Below the pieces are notes generated by a model. The model saw only the letters and a program-made list of their open reading frames with translations, made no database searches and had not been told where the DNA came from. From CADEEL01 sp050246475 (GTDB lineage: Bacteria; Pseudomonadota; Alphaproteobacteria; Caulobacterales; Aquidulcibacteraceae), in assembly GCA_050246475.1 (NCBI GenBank), contig JBFWVZ010000002.1:434001-498000 (forward strand): 64,000 nucleotides of DNA, given 5' to 3'. Shown one piece after another: positions 26,963 to 37,069 of this stretch. Numbering within the stretch: the stretch's first letter is position 1; every line of letters begins with the position of its first letter. Both the position numbers and the translations under genes were made by a program.

Positions 26963-27061
26963 GGCCTAGCTGTGGGCCGGGTCGTGGCGTTGCTGCCCCG
27001 GGAGGCGCTCGTGCGGCCTTGAACCCGCCTCCCTCCCTGGCTATAGCGGCGCCTCCCGCGC

Positions 27062-27138
27062 GCGCCCGTAGCTCAGCTGGATAGAGCACCAGACTACGAA
27101 TCTGGGGGTCAGGAGTTCGAATCTCTTCGGGCGCGCCA
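27062..27138 (+). tRNA. tRNA-Arg (ACG)
   Basis: A 77-nt cloverleaf: acceptor GCGCCCG pairs with CGGGCGC, the D-arm contains GCTCAGCTGGATAGAGC, the anticodon stem CCAGA/TCTGG encloses CTACGAA with anticodon ACG at 27096-27098, and the T-arm AGGAG-TTCGAAT-CTCTT is standard. CCA is encoded. The 3' 45 nt are duplicated at 47403-47447, marking this gene as the integration site of the following element. Confidence 0.96.
27094..27138 (+). repeat. attL: direct repeat in the tRNA-Arg 3' half
   Basis: 45 nt matching 47403-47447 with a single mismatch (G27104 versus C47413). The final 34 nt are identical. It runs from the anticodon loop to the encoded CCA. Confidence 0.92.
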
Positions 27139-27182
27139 GGGATTTCAATGCTTTAAAACGGTATCCGTGAGCTCTGCCAACG

Positions 27183-27206
27183 GCGCTGCTACCGCGCTGA
27201 TACCAA
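27183..27206 (+). repeat. element-end repeat, left copy (possible integrase arm site)
   Basis: A 24-nt segment beginning GCGCTGCTACC and ending CTGATACCAA recurs in the same orientation at 47250-47273 with 22/24 identity. One copy lies inside each end of the element, as expected for arm-type integrase sites. Confidence 0.55.
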
Positions 27207-27310
27207 CTGAGTTGCTGTGCTCGGATTCGTGATCCCATTTCGGATCATTGGACGCTTAGCCTCGAGAGGGGTGCGACCAAGCCATCCGCACCCTATGTAA
27301 CCGAGCTCGT

Positions 27311-30157
27311 TTGGAGGCAGCGAAGCTGGCTTCGTTCAAACGGGCAGTCCGGCTGAGCACATTTTCGTCGAGGCGCTCATTGAGAAAACGAGAAGGCTCG
27401 CTCGACGAAATACGAAAGAACCAGGCGCAGGCTGCGGCCCGCCGCATTGAGCTGGCGCAGCGCCTGAAGTCCCGCGCTCCCGCCCCCGCTATGGCGGAGC
27501 CTCCCGCGAGCGAGCCTTCCGCCGCCGCGCCAGCGTTCGATATCGAAGCGGCGCTCGCCGCCGCCGCGCACTTGCACCTGATGACCTTCGATACGAGCGT
27601 CGGCGATCCCTCGGCGCTCAGCCGCCCTGCGCTTGCCCTGCTGCGTGCGTTCTTCGACGCGGTGCTGACGGGCGAGTCGGCGTCGGTGCTGCAATGGCCG
27701 CTCGGCCTGCGCGACGTTTCGGTTCTTCACCCGCTTGCGATGGCCGTGCTGCTGCGCGTCAGTGAAAAGAAGACCACCGGAAAATTCGCGTGGTGTGATC
27801 CTGCACCGTGCTGCCGCACGCTTTATTTCCCGTGGCGCGGCGGCGCGAATCTGGCCGGTCAGCGCTACCTGCTGAGGCGGACCGACCTCACGGACTGGAA
27901 CAAGTATCACCTGACGCGCCAGCAAGTTAATGCGCTCGGCACGCCCGCCGGGCTGACCGACAAGCTCCACGAAACGATCGGCCACCTTGACCGCCTGCGC
28001 GCGCGGGAAACAACAAAACCGCATCTCGCGCACCCGGCGCTGAGCGAGCTTTACCCCGTGTTCGCGGCGCAGAAGGACGGTCAGGCGTTCGCCCGCGTGC
28101 AGAACGAGCTGTTCGGCCGTGTCAGCTTTGGCGCGGCATTAGGCAGAATGACCGATCACCGCCCGGCGCTCGCCGCGCCGGCGGACGCGCCCTACGGACT
28201 CTATGGCGTTGCGCACGACGCCGATCTGCGCCGCGCGCTCGGCGCGCGCTGCATCACCGGACCGGGCCGCACGCCGCAAATCTGCGTTCTTGATCTCAAT
28301 GCGCCCGGCCTCAAGCATCTCGGGCGCGACTGGGCCGAGCGGACAGAACAATTCATCACTGAGGTGATGAAACGCTTTCTCGACATCCCGTTTCTCGCTG
28401 TCACGAACGACCCGTTTGTGCATCGCAAGGCCGAGAACATCCTGCGCGGTCGCCTGCGTCCCAAGCGCCCGGCCTCGAAAATCATCGTGCGCACGACCCA
28501 GGACCTTGTGAGCGTGGACCCGCTGCCGGAGCGCTGGCCGCCGGTCGAAGCGCGTTTCAGTACAACGGGCGGCCTCGCCGCCGATGCCGTCGCGGCGCTT
28601 TCGGAAGCGGCGCGCGGCAGCTCCGATCCAGTGCTCGCGGCCACGCTGCGCCGGGAAATGGGCGCGCTGCGCAAGGCCGCGAGCCTGCCCTGCGGGCACG
28701 CCGCCGCTTACGACCTGCTTTGCGCGGAGCTGGGACAGGCGCAGGCTGAAACCTTTCTCGCGACGCGCTCGGCGGCATCACTTCTTGCGCCCATCGACGA
28801 TGCTCTTGCTTCCGAGATCACAGGTGCCGAACGCGCGCGAATCGCACAGGCGCGGACGGCTGTGGACAAGGCGTTCCGCACGCTCGACGACGAAACGCCC
28901 ATCGGCTCGCTGACGGCGGAAGTCGTCGAGGCCATCATCCCCAAATCGAGCCGCAGCATCGTCGCGTTCGCCTCGAAACCCGAACTGCTGCTCGCCCAAT
29001 ACCGTTTTGCCGACGACAGCGAGGCAGGGCAGCGGCTCAGCCGCAAGCTTGAGAGGAAGGCCATCCACTTCACCGCGATGGACGAGCTTCCCGGCGTGCT
29101 CGCCGCCGTCGAGAATGACCGCGACCGGAATAGCTGGAAACGCCTGATCCTGATCGCGCCGGGCGCGGACCAGCTCGCCGCGACGATCATGCGCGGCTGG
29201 CTGCCCGCCGAACTAATCGTAATCTGCGAGCGCACGCTCGCCTCGCGCATTGCCGACAACTACCGGCGCCTGTCCACGCACGCTGATCTCAGCGGCCCCG
29301 GCCAGCTTGGCGCGCGGCTCGCGGCTATCGCCACCGCTGCGGAGGCCGAAATCAACGCGCGCGGGGCGGCCTCCATTGACCTTGAGCTGACGCCGGCGGC
29401 GACGGCCCCCGAGGAGGATGAAGACCTCATCGACCTGCTTGATGACGATGACGACGATGACGGGCCGGTCATCACGTTCAATCTTGCGAGCGGACGCCGC
29501 CTGCGCGCGCGGCCCGGAGCGGCGATCATCCGCTACAACCCCGACGCCGAGTTCAACCCGTTCGAGCGGGCGGCAGCGCGCGATATCCGGCCACTGCAAA
29601 GCATCGTCGTCCCGGACCGCACCTTCGTCGCCGAAGCACGCGAAATCCTGCCGATCACGGTTCTCGCCGCGAGCTGGGTGGACGTGTACCATACGATGGT
29701 CGAAGCGCAGATTCCGAACATCGCGGGCGGCACGATGCGCGGTAAGGCGCGCACGATCATCGCTCACATGCAGCGGCATGGCGCGCGCACTCCGAGCGAA
29801 GCCGCCGTGATCGACTGGCTGAAGGTGAGCGAGCATCGACAGTTGCCGCCCGAACAAAGGCGGCCGCACGCGCCGCAGCGCTGGCGCGAGTTCGCCGGGT
29901 TTCTCGGCGCGCTCGGCATTGATGAAGGAATGGCCGAACGAATGTGGAAGCAGGGCGTCGATCAGTTGCGGAACGACCGGCGCAAGGCCGGGCAGCGCAT
30001 GGCGAAAGCCTTCGTCTCCGTTCTGATCGACCCGCACGGCACGGCCTCGGGCTTTAGCCGCGACATGCGCAACAACATCAAGGCGCTTCGCAAGAAGGCT
30101 CTCGATCACCTCGACCAGGTAACTTCACGCGAACAACAGGACGAGGCGGCGCTATGA
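27311..30157 (+). CDS. drmE: DISARM protein DrmE-like
   Basis: A protein of up to 948 residues lying immediately before drmA with a 4-nt ATGA overlap. Size and position match DrmE, the marker of class 2 DISARM, whose biochemical role is unknown. No catalytic motif was recognised. Visible parts: a basic N-terminus, a middle region with VCVLDLNAPG-like strands (QICVLDLNAPGLKHLG), an acidic Asp/Glu tract near residues 700-715, and a C-terminal helical domain with PQRWREFAGFLGALGIDEG. The start is uncertain: TTG 27311, CTG 27326 (GGAGG upstream) or TTG 27380 are possible. The family call rests on context more than on motifs. Confidence 0.6.
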   Translation: MEAAKLASFKRAVRLSTFSSRRSLRKREGSLDEIRKNQAQAAARRIELAQRLKSRAPAPAMAEPPASEPSAAAPAFDIEAALAAAAHLHLMTFDTSVGDPSALSRPALALLRAFFDAVLTGESASVLQWPLGLRDVSVLHPLAMAVLLRVSEKKTTGKFAWCDPAPCCRTLYFPWRGGANLAGQRYLLRRTDLTDWNKYHLTRQQVNALGTPAGLTDKLHETIGHLDRLRARETTKPHLAHPALSELYPVFAAQKDGQAFARVQNELFGRVSFGAALGRMTDHRPALAAPADAPYGLYGVAHDADLRRALGARCITGPGRTPQICVLDLNAPGLKHLGRDWAERTEQFITEVMKRFLDIPFLAVTNDPFVHRKAENILRGRLRPKRPASKIIVRTTQDLVSVDPLPERWPPVEARFSTTGGLAADAVAALSEAARGSSDPVLAATLRREMGALRKAASLPCGHAAAYDLLCAELGQAQAETFLATRSAASLLAPIDDALASEITGAERARIAQARTAVDKAFRTLDDETPIGSLTAEVVEAIIPKSSRSIVAFASKPELLLAQYRFADDSEAGQRLSRKLERKAIHFTAMDELPGVLAAVENDRDRNSWKRLILIAPGADQLAATIMRGWLPAELIVICERTLASRIADNYRRLSTHADLSGPGQLGARLAAIATAAEAEINARGAASIDLELTPAATAPEEDEDLIDLLDDDDDDDGPVITFNLASGRRLRARPGAAIIRYNPDAEFNPFERAAARDIRPLQSIVVPDRTFVAEAREILPITVLAASWVDVYHTMVEAQIPNIAGGTMRGKARTIIAHMQRHGARTPSEAAVIDWLKVSEHRQLPPEQRRPHAPQRWREFAGFLGALGIDEGMAERMWKQGVDQLRNDRRKAGQRMAKAFVSVLIDPHGTASGFSRDMRNNIKALRKKALDHLDQVTSREQQDEAAL

Positions 30158-33100
30158 CCGAGAGCAACAACGCGGCGCCGCGCGCCGTCAATCCCGGTGC
30201 CGTCGAAGACGCCTACCGCAGCGCGCAGGGGCTTGATTTCACCGAAGCGAAAGAAGCGATGGTGGATGCGCTGCTGCGTCTCACCGAGCAGCATTGCAGC
30301 GGCGAAGGCCCCGGCGGCGCTGTCATCTATGGCGTGCGCCCGTCATCGCGGCTTGTCAGTGCATTCCTGCTCCCGCGCTACGACCGCACCGGCGGCGAGG
30401 ACGAAACCAGCGACATTCATATCGCGACAACGGGCGTGGATCTGCAGGTCGCCGCCGGAACGCCGGGCACGGTTGCCATCGCGCCCACGCTCTCCGTCTA
30501 TATCCGCGAGCTGCCGAGCTGGGAGGAAATCACAGACCCGCGCCACGACATGATGCCGCAAATCCAGCTCTCGCGCGAGGCGCGGCAGGCCGTCGAACAG
30601 CGCGCGCGTCAATATATAGACGAGCGCGTCGCCACGCTGCCGCCGCTGGAGGAGGAGCCGCAGGACGATGAGTTCGACCGCGCGGGCAACGCGCTCGCGC
30701 AGGCCGAGCGCGCGCATGAACTCGCTGAGGTGCCGGACGATTCTCCCGACGCGCCGGCGACCGGCGATGAGCGCGGAACGGCGCGAGCGAACGCGGAAGC
30801 CGCCGAACGCTCCGAACGCGCCGCCGCCCAGCATCAGGACCGCTCTCGCCGCCGCGCAGCGCTGCGCAACGAGCGCAACGCGGCCGTGTCCGCGATCCGG
30901 CGCGAAGCCTTCGACCGCGCTTTCCAGGAACTCGGCATTTATGTCGTCGATGCGAGCGGACAGGCGCAGCGTCCCCTCTCCGCGAGCGACATGGACGAAG
31001 CGCCGCGCAGCGCGCTGATCGAAAGCGGCATCGAGGACGCGGAAGACAGCGAAGCCGCCGCGCAGCCGGAAGCCGGCGCGGACAACGACGAGGAAGGGCC
31101 GCCGCCCGCATCCGGCGCGATCAGCGCCCTGCGAGACGGCACGGGCCGCATTGCAGACCAGTTCGCCGCGCCACAGCCCATTCCGCAGAAATGGCGGCGC
31201 TTGCAGCTCGATCTCGGCACGTTCAGCTTCGATATCCGCGATGAAGCCGCGCGCGAACAGGCGATTGCGTCCTTCACGGACACCCTGCGCGCGCGCCTTT
31301 CGGAAACGCTCGCCGCGTGGCTTGCCACGCCCGAAGGACAGCGCGACGCCTACCGTCCCGGCGAGCGCGTGCTACCCGGCCATTTCGCAAGCGAAGAAAG
31401 CTGGAACAGCTATCTTGCCGCTCTGCGCGCGCGCAGGGCCGCCGTTCTTGACGACGTGCGCCCGGATATCAGCAGGAACGACCGCGGGCTTGCGCTGATC
31501 GCGGATCTGGACGCGGATTTTTCGGACGCGACGCGCGTTAACCTGCGCGTTGCGCTCCAGAACGATTCCGAAATGCCGGGCGGGCGCGATCCGTCCGCCT
31601 TTGAACACGCGGTCTTCCAGGTCGCGCTGCAGGTCACGCTGCCCCGCGCGCTTCACAAGCCGCTGCGCCTTGACCGTGTCAAACCATCCTACCGTTTCAG
31701 CGACTGGCTCGAATACCCGGCGATGGGCCTGAACTGCGGCGTGCAGCAGCTCGCATCCGATCCGGACACGGTCGCCGTGCGCACGACATGGACGCCGCGT
31801 TATTACCAGCCGCGCATCGAGCCGCGCTCCGTCGCAGGCGTGCCGACATCATACGCTACGCTTTCCAGCGAAACGTCCGACCCCGCGCTTCTCTTCGCGC
31901 TGTCCGACGAATACGACCGCTGGATCGAGGGCCAGCGCGGCCTCGACGCGGGCGCGAATCTCGATGCCGACGGGGCCGAACAGGAGCGCCGCGCCCACGC
32001 GCAGGATATCGAGGCGTATTTCCGCGAGTCCCGCTACATCCGCGCGGGCATCACCTTGCTGCAGCGCTCGCGCGCGGCATCCGACGAACTGCGGACGTTG
32101 CCGCCGGGATCGCCGCGGCGCGCGGCCCTTGCGCGCCGCGCCGCGCCTTGGCTTGCGTGGGTTCGCACGAACGAAGCGTTCGCGGCCTATGGCGGCACGC
32201 GCTACACGGACTGGCGGCTGTTCCAGCTGGCTTTCATTCTCGCGCACATTCCCACGCTCGCCTCGCGCCTGCCGGAATACGAGGATGAGTTCGACGCCTT
32301 CCGCGACGAGCTCTCCGCGAGCCTGCTTTATTTCCCGACGGGCGGCGGCAAGTCCGAAGCGTTCTTCGGCCTTCTCATATTCAACCTGTTCTTCGACCGC
32401 CTGCGCGGCAAGGAGCGCGGCGTCACCGCGCTGGTCCGGTACCCGCTGCGCCTTCTGACGCTGCAGCAGGCGCGCCGCCTTACGCGCGTTCTGGTTCAGG
32501 CCGAGCTTGTGCGCCTGCAGCGGGGCATTCCGGGCTGGCCGTTCGAGATCGGCTTCTGGGTCGGTTCCGGCAATACGCCGAACCGCGCTGCGCAGGGTTT
32601 CGGCGGCGTTCCCGCCGTCACGGTCGCCGCGCATGCAGATGACAGCGCGCTCCTCAACCCGCCCGAAGGCGCGAGCGAACAGGCGAAGAAGGAGCGCAGG
32701 CGTTCCGCGCGCTACAAAGAAGCGCTCGAATCCTACGACAAGCTGCGCAAATGCCCCTGCTGCGGCGAGGCGACCGGGATGCGGCGCTTCCCGCTGCAGC
32801 ACGGCAGGATCGGCATCGTCTGCTTCAACGACACGAGCTGCGCGTGGAACGCGGCCAATCCGCCCGAGCCGCACCGCGTCCCGCTGCCGTTCATTCTCAC
32901 CGATGACACGATCTATCAGAGAGCGCCTTCCGTCGTTCTCGGCACGATCGACAAGCTCGCGCTGATCGGCCAGCACGACCGGACCATCAACGCGATCGCG
33001 GGCATGTTCGGCGCCGCGCGCTATATGGACCCGCAAAGCCGCCACCTGTTCACGCCACGCGGCACGCGCGCGCTCGGCAAGGCCGAGGATGACGGCTGGA

Positions 33101-34854
33101 TCAGGCTCAAACCCGCGTTCGCGGGCGGCAGCACAGTGTTCACCGACCCGTTCCCCAGCTTGATCATTCAGGACGAAGGCCACCTGCTCGACGAGAGCCT
33201 TGGCACGTTCTCCGGGCTGTTCGAGACGACGCTTGAGAGCATCCTGACGCGCCTTGGCGACGGGTTGCTGCGCGAAGGCATTGCGCGCTGGCCCGCCCCC
33301 GGCGGGGCGGCGAGCAAGCCGCGCCTTGCGAAAGTGATCGCGGCCACCGCGACGATCTCCGATCCCGACCGGCAATTGCGCGTTCTTTACCAGCGCCACC
33401 CGCTGCGCTTTCCGTATCCCGGCCCGAACCTCTACGAGTCGTTCTATGCTGCGCCGCGCGCGCCTCTCAATCACGCGCGCATTGCCTATGCTCAGACGCT
33501 CCCCGCTTTCCGCCGCCCCGAGCTGTCCGCGCCGCGTATGCGCATTTACGTGTCGATGATGACGAACGGGCGCTCGCATACCATGACCACATCGGTCGTG
33601 GTTTCGGCCTATCACCTTGCCTTCACGCGGCTCTGGCAGCTTGTCGAGGCTGGGCGCTGCGGCGATGCGGCGGCGCAGATGATCGAGGCGCTGACGCCGG
33701 GAGACGAGCTGAGCCCGCTGCGCGCCGACGCGCTCCGCGTGCTGCTCGCGCAGCCGGGCGGCGATGCGACCTTCGCAACGCTTCTCGACCTGCTGCGGAT
33801 TTCGCTCACCTACGTCACGAACAAGAAGGGCGGCGACCAGATCATCGAAACGCTCGCCGCGCAGGTGGACCGCGACCAGCGGGGCGACGGCATCACCGAC
33901 CTTCCGTTCACGACCGACCTGATTTCCGGGGGCGTCACCATCGCCGAAATTCAGGATATCATGGCGCGCGCCGAGGACAGCGCGCAGCCGGGCACGCCGT
34001 TCCCTTCGCTCGCCGAGGCGCTGCGCAACATCGTCGCGACCTCCGCGATCAGCCACGGCGTCGATGTCGATAAATTCAACGCGATGTTCTTCGCGGGCCT
34101 TCCCGCCGACATCGCCGAATATATCCAGGCGTCGAGCCGCGTCGGGCGCACGCATGTCGGCTTCAGCATGTTCGTGCCGACGCCGCACAGCCGCCGCGAC
34201 CGCTATGTCGTCGAAACGCACGACCAGTTCCACCGCTTCCTTGAGCGGATGATCCCGCCGCCCGCCGTGCAGCGATGGGCCGACCGCGCCATCCGCCGCG
34301 TCATCCCGAGCGTGCTGCAGGCCTATCTCTGCGCCGTCGTCGAACAGGAGCAGTTCGCCCGCGCGCCTGACAACGACAAGCAAAGCGCGCAGACCTTCAC
34401 GACGGCGGCGTCGATCAGGGCGTGGGCGACCCGCTACAACGGCGGCGAAACGGCGGCGATCCGCGCCGTGCGGGATTTCGCCATCGACGCCATCGGCATC
34501 GACGGGCGCGGGGAGGACGCCATCGGCGCGACCACGCACACCGACCACTACCAGCGGCTTGTCGAAGACCGTATGCGCGAAGTCGTGCAGAAATTCACGG
34601 AACGCTCGGACGCCAGCCAGCTCTCGAATTTCTGGCAGATGAATGAATCGCCCGGCTTCCGCAAACCGATGACCTCGCTGCGCGACGTGGACGCGGGCGG
34701 CGTCATCCTCGGCGCGACGCGCGATCCCTATCGCGGGCGCGGCGTCCATCTTGAAACGGTGCGCCACGTCATGCGCGTGATACGCGGCCAGCGCGTGGCC
34801 GCTCGGTCGGACATGGACGCCGATCCCGCCCCGATTGACGCGGAGGACCGCTGA
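30154..34854 (+). CDS. drmA: DISARM helicase DrmA
   Basis: A 1566-residue SF2 helicase-like protein. Residues about 130-300 are Ala/Glu/Arg-rich and probably coiled coil. Walker A is FPTGGGKSEA with Lys733, and the DExH box is QDEGH (Asp1007-His1010). Motif VI reads QASSRVGR (1325-1332). A CPCCGE knuckle with later Cys pairs suggests a zinc site between motifs I and II. DrmA is one of the DISARM core pair with DrmB; the complex acts on incoming phage DNA in the cytoplasm. It overlaps drmE by ATGA, and drmB starts 1 nt after its stop. Confidence 0.85.
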   Translation: MTESNNAAPRAVNPGAVEDAYRSAQGLDFTEAKEAMVDALLRLTEQHCSGEGPGGAVIYGVRPSSRLVSAFLLPRYDRTGGEDETSDIHIATTGVDLQVAAGTPGTVAIAPTLSVYIRELPSWEEITDPRHDMMPQIQLSREARQAVEQRARQYIDERVATLPPLEEEPQDDEFDRAGNALAQAERAHELAEVPDDSPDAPATGDERGTARANAEAAERSERAAAQHQDRSRRRAALRNERNAAVSAIRREAFDRAFQELGIYVVDASGQAQRPLSASDMDEAPRSALIESGIEDAEDSEAAAQPEAGADNDEEGPPPASGAISALRDGTGRIADQFAAPQPIPQKWRRLQLDLGTFSFDIRDEAAREQAIASFTDTLRARLSETLAAWLATPEGQRDAYRPGERVLPGHFASEESWNSYLAALRARRAAVLDDVRPDISRNDRGLALIADLDADFSDATRVNLRVALQNDSEMPGGRDPSAFEHAVFQVALQVTLPRALHKPLRLDRVKPSYRFSDWLEYPAMGLNCGVQQLASDPDTVAVRTTWTPRYYQPRIEPRSVAGVPTSYATLSSETSDPALLFALSDEYDRWIEGQRGLDAGANLDADGAEQERRAHAQDIEAYFRESRYIRAGITLLQRSRAASDELRTLPPGSPRRAALARRAAPWLAWVRTNEAFAAYGGTRYTDWRLFQLAFILAHIPTLASRLPEYEDEFDAFRDELSASLLYFPTGGGKSEAFFGLLIFNLFFDRLRGKERGVTALVRYPLRLLTLQQARRLTRVLVQAELVRLQRGIPGWPFEIGFWVGSGNTPNRAAQGFGGVPAVTVAAHADDSALLNPPEGASEQAKKERRRSARYKEALESYDKLRKCPCCGEATGMRRFPLQHGRIGIVCFNDTSCAWNAANPPEPHRVPLPFILTDDTIYQRAPSVVLGTIDKLALIGQHDRTINAIAGMFGAARYMDPQSRHLFTPRGTRALGKAEDDGWIRLKPAFAGGSTVFTDPFPSLIIQDEGHLLDESLGTFSGLFETTLESILTRLGDGLLREGIARWPAPGGAASKPRLAKVIAATATISDPDRQLRVLYQRHPLRFPYPGPNLYESFYAAPRAPLNHARIAYAQTLPAFRRPELSAPRMRIYVSMMTNGRSHTMTTSVVVSAYHLAFTRLWQLVEAGRCGDAAAQMIEALTPGDELSPLRADALRVLLAQPGGDATFATLLDLLRISLTYVTNKKGGDQIIETLAAQVDRDQRGDGITDLPFTTDLISGGVTIAEIQDIMARAEDSAQPGTPFPSLAEALRNIVATSAISHGVDVDKFNAMFFAGLPADIAEYIQASSRVGRTHVGFSMFVPTPHSRRDRYVVETHDQFHRFLERMIPPPAVQRWADRAIRRVIPSVLQAYLCAVVEQEQFARAPDNDKQSAQTFTTAASIRAWATRYNGGETAAIRAVRDFAIDAIGIDGRGEDAIGATTHTDHYQRLVEDRMREVVQKFTERSDASQLSNFWQMNESPGFRKPMTSLRDVDAGGVILGATRDPYRGRGVHLETVRHVMRVIRGQRVAARSDMDADPAPIDAEDR

Positions 34855-34855
34855 C

Positions 34856-37069
34856 ATGACCGATCAGGATCAGGGCAATAGCCGCACTGCGGGGGGGCGC
34901 AGCCCGGCGCGGCTTTTTCCGCCGCGTATGACGCGCTCGCAGCCGCAGCTCGCAACGTCCTACGCGCCCGGCGCGATGTTCACATGGGAGGGCGGCAAGG
35001 GCGCCTGCATGGCCGTCCCGGTCGAAGGGGCGACGATCGACTTCAGCGCGCGGCCGACGCGGCGCGCGCAGATCATCGAGAATCTCGAAGAATCCTGCGA
35101 TAGCTGGCTCGCGCGCGGCATGACGATCAACCGCGATGCGCGCGTCTACGAAGTGCAGCTTCTCGACAACTGCTTCTACAACACCGTACGCAACAACGTC
35201 GAAATCGCGCTCGACAGGTTCGAGTTCATGCGCCCGGACAAGGTGGGCTACCTGCCAGGGCCGCTCGTATACCGCTGCGATTACTGCGAGCGCGTGCGCG
35301 AATATGTTTCTTCGGCCCAGCAATTCGCGGAGCCGCTGCCGACCGCCTGCCCGTCCGGCGACGGGCAGGAATGCCGCTGGCGGCAGCTTGATGTGGTCTA
35401 TGTCCACTGGTCCGGCGAACTTGAAGGGCTCTCGCCGTACCGCAACACGATGGGCCGCGACGGTCAGATACGCAAAATCCCGCGCTGCTCGTGCGGGGTC
35501 GCCGATTTCCGTCTGATCAAGCGCGGCAACCAGTTCGGCCTGTGGCGCTTCAAATGCACCGGCTGTCAGGCCGAACGGGAAGTCTACCAGACCGACCCGT
35601 TTTCGCTGACGCTGCTCAAGCCGCGCATGGACGCGGGCGATCCGCACCAGTGGAGCGAGATCAACATGATCCCGGTTTCGTACCGGGCCTCGCCGGTATT
35701 CTACGTGCAGTCGGCGCGCTTCATCGTCTATGACAACGATCCCGAAGTCGTCGCGCTGATGCAATCATCGCGCGCGAACGACCTGACCGCGAAGCTCGCA
35801 AGCCTGCACGGCTATGGCGGCAGCGACCCGAGCGATGAGCGCATACGCCAGCAGCTTGACGCGAAAGGCCGGGGCGCACTGTGGACGCCCTATGAAGCGC
35901 TGCGCAGGCAAGAGCAAACCTTGCGCGACGCCGGGCAGGATGCCAGCGTCTTTGCCGACGCGGCGCGCATGATGCGGGACAGCTGGTACGCCTCCGGCGA
36001 CCTTGTCATCGAACCTGTCGCGACGCCCGCGCTCGAAGAGCAGGTGCGAAACCGCCACCGCCTCGATTACGCAAAGCGCTTCGACCCGATGCGCAGCACG
36101 GTCGAACACGACGCGCTGCGGCGGCGCAAGATCGACATTGCCTCCGAGGCGAGCAACCTGCGCCAGCCGCACGGCGAGCTTTGCGCGGAGTTCGGCGTGC
36201 CCGAGCTTGAAAACGCCTACCGGCAGCGCATCGCGCAGGACCTCGCGCGCGCGGGGATCTCGGACGCGTTCCTCGTGCGCAATCTGGACATGGTGGAGTT
36301 TTCGTTCGGCTTCACGCGCGTGTCGGCGACGCCGACCACCGTGCAAAAGACCCTGCGGATGCCCGTCAGGCTCAAGGGTTTTCCGGCGCTGCAGAACGGC
36401 CGCCGCCCGATCTATGTCATCGAACAACAGAACGAAGCGCTCTATATCAAGCTCGATCCCGCCGCCGTCGGCACCTTCCTGATCGCGAACGGCGCGCTTA
36501 CCGCACTGCCGCCCGCGCCCAAAACGCTCGGCTCTCAGGTCATTGAGCAATACGCCGATTTCGGCCTATTCATGGAGGCCTTCACCGCGCGGGACGAAGC
36601 CTCGCGTGAACGGGCGCGCGACGTGCCCTCCCTTGTCTACATGCTGCTGCACACGATGGCGCACCAGGTCATGCACGGGATCGCGCGCTTCTCGGGCCTC
36701 GATCTCGGCTCGATGAGCGAGGCGATCTTCCCCGCCGATCTTGCGTTCCTCGTTCACCGCCGCGGCATGACAGAAGACCTTGGCAATATTTCCTCGATGT
36801 GGCGCGACCATAACGGCGCGTTCCTCGACTATCTCGTGGCCCGCCGCGAGCTGCGCTGCGGTTCGGGCACGCTCTGCGATCATCGCGGCGGCGCGTGCCC
36901 CGCCTGCGTCATGGTCCCTGAAACTTCCTGCATCGCGGGCAACCAGCTTCTTTCCCGCGCCGCGCTTGCGGGCGGGCGCGCGCCGCTCTGGGACATGAAC
37001 ACCGCGCCCCTGCGCGGCTATTACGAGATCGTGCGCGACCTACGCGCGCAAGCGGCGGGCGGCCCCTGA
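34856..37069 (+). CDS. drmB: DISARM protein DrmB (DUF1998)
   Basis: A 737-residue protein, the DUF1998 partner of DrmA. The N-terminal third contains FPPRMTRSQPQLATSYAPGA and a CDYCERVREY knuckle, then CSCGVADFRL and FKCTGCQAERE, likely zinc-binding. The C-terminal DUF1998 region includes LLHTMAHQVMHGIARFSGLD and the Cys cluster CDHRGGACPACVMVPETSC. The ATG at 34856 is preferred because GGAGG precedes it; an in-frame ATG at 34835 overlaps drmA. The stop overlaps the drmC start (TGATG). Confidence 0.85.
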   Translation: MTDQDQGNSRTAGGRSPARLFPPRMTRSQPQLATSYAPGAMFTWEGGKGACMAVPVEGATIDFSARPTRRAQIIENLEESCDSWLARGMTINRDARVYEVQLLDNCFYNTVRNNVEIALDRFEFMRPDKVGYLPGPLVYRCDYCERVREYVSSAQQFAEPLPTACPSGDGQECRWRQLDVVYVHWSGELEGLSPYRNTMGRDGQIRKIPRCSCGVADFRLIKRGNQFGLWRFKCTGCQAEREVYQTDPFSLTLLKPRMDAGDPHQWSEINMIPVSYRASPVFYVQSARFIVYDNDPEVVALMQSSRANDLTAKLASLHGYGGSDPSDERIRQQLDAKGRGALWTPYEALRRQEQTLRDAGQDASVFADAARMMRDSWYASGDLVIEPVATPALEEQVRNRHRLDYAKRFDPMRSTVEHDALRRRKIDIASEASNLRQPHGELCAEFGVPELENAYRQRIAQDLARAGISDAFLVRNLDMVEFSFGFTRVSATPTTVQKTLRMPVRLKGFPALQNGRRPIYVIEQQNEALYIKLDPAAVGTFLIANGALTALPPAPKTLGSQVIEQYADFGLFMEAFTARDEASRERARDVPSLVYMLLHTMAHQVMHGIARFSGLDLGSMSEAIFPADLAFLVHRRGMTEDLGNISSMWRDHNGAFLDYLVARRELRCGSGTLCDHRGGACPACVMVPETSCIAGNQLLSRAALAGGRAPLWDMNTAPLRGYYEIVRDLRAQAAGGP

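Noticed and set aside
31849..34857. 1002-codon open frame antisense to drmA
   Set aside because: It mirrors the codon phase of a high-GC gene, shows no domain, and is Arg/Ala-rich, while the opposite strand encodes clear helicase motifs.
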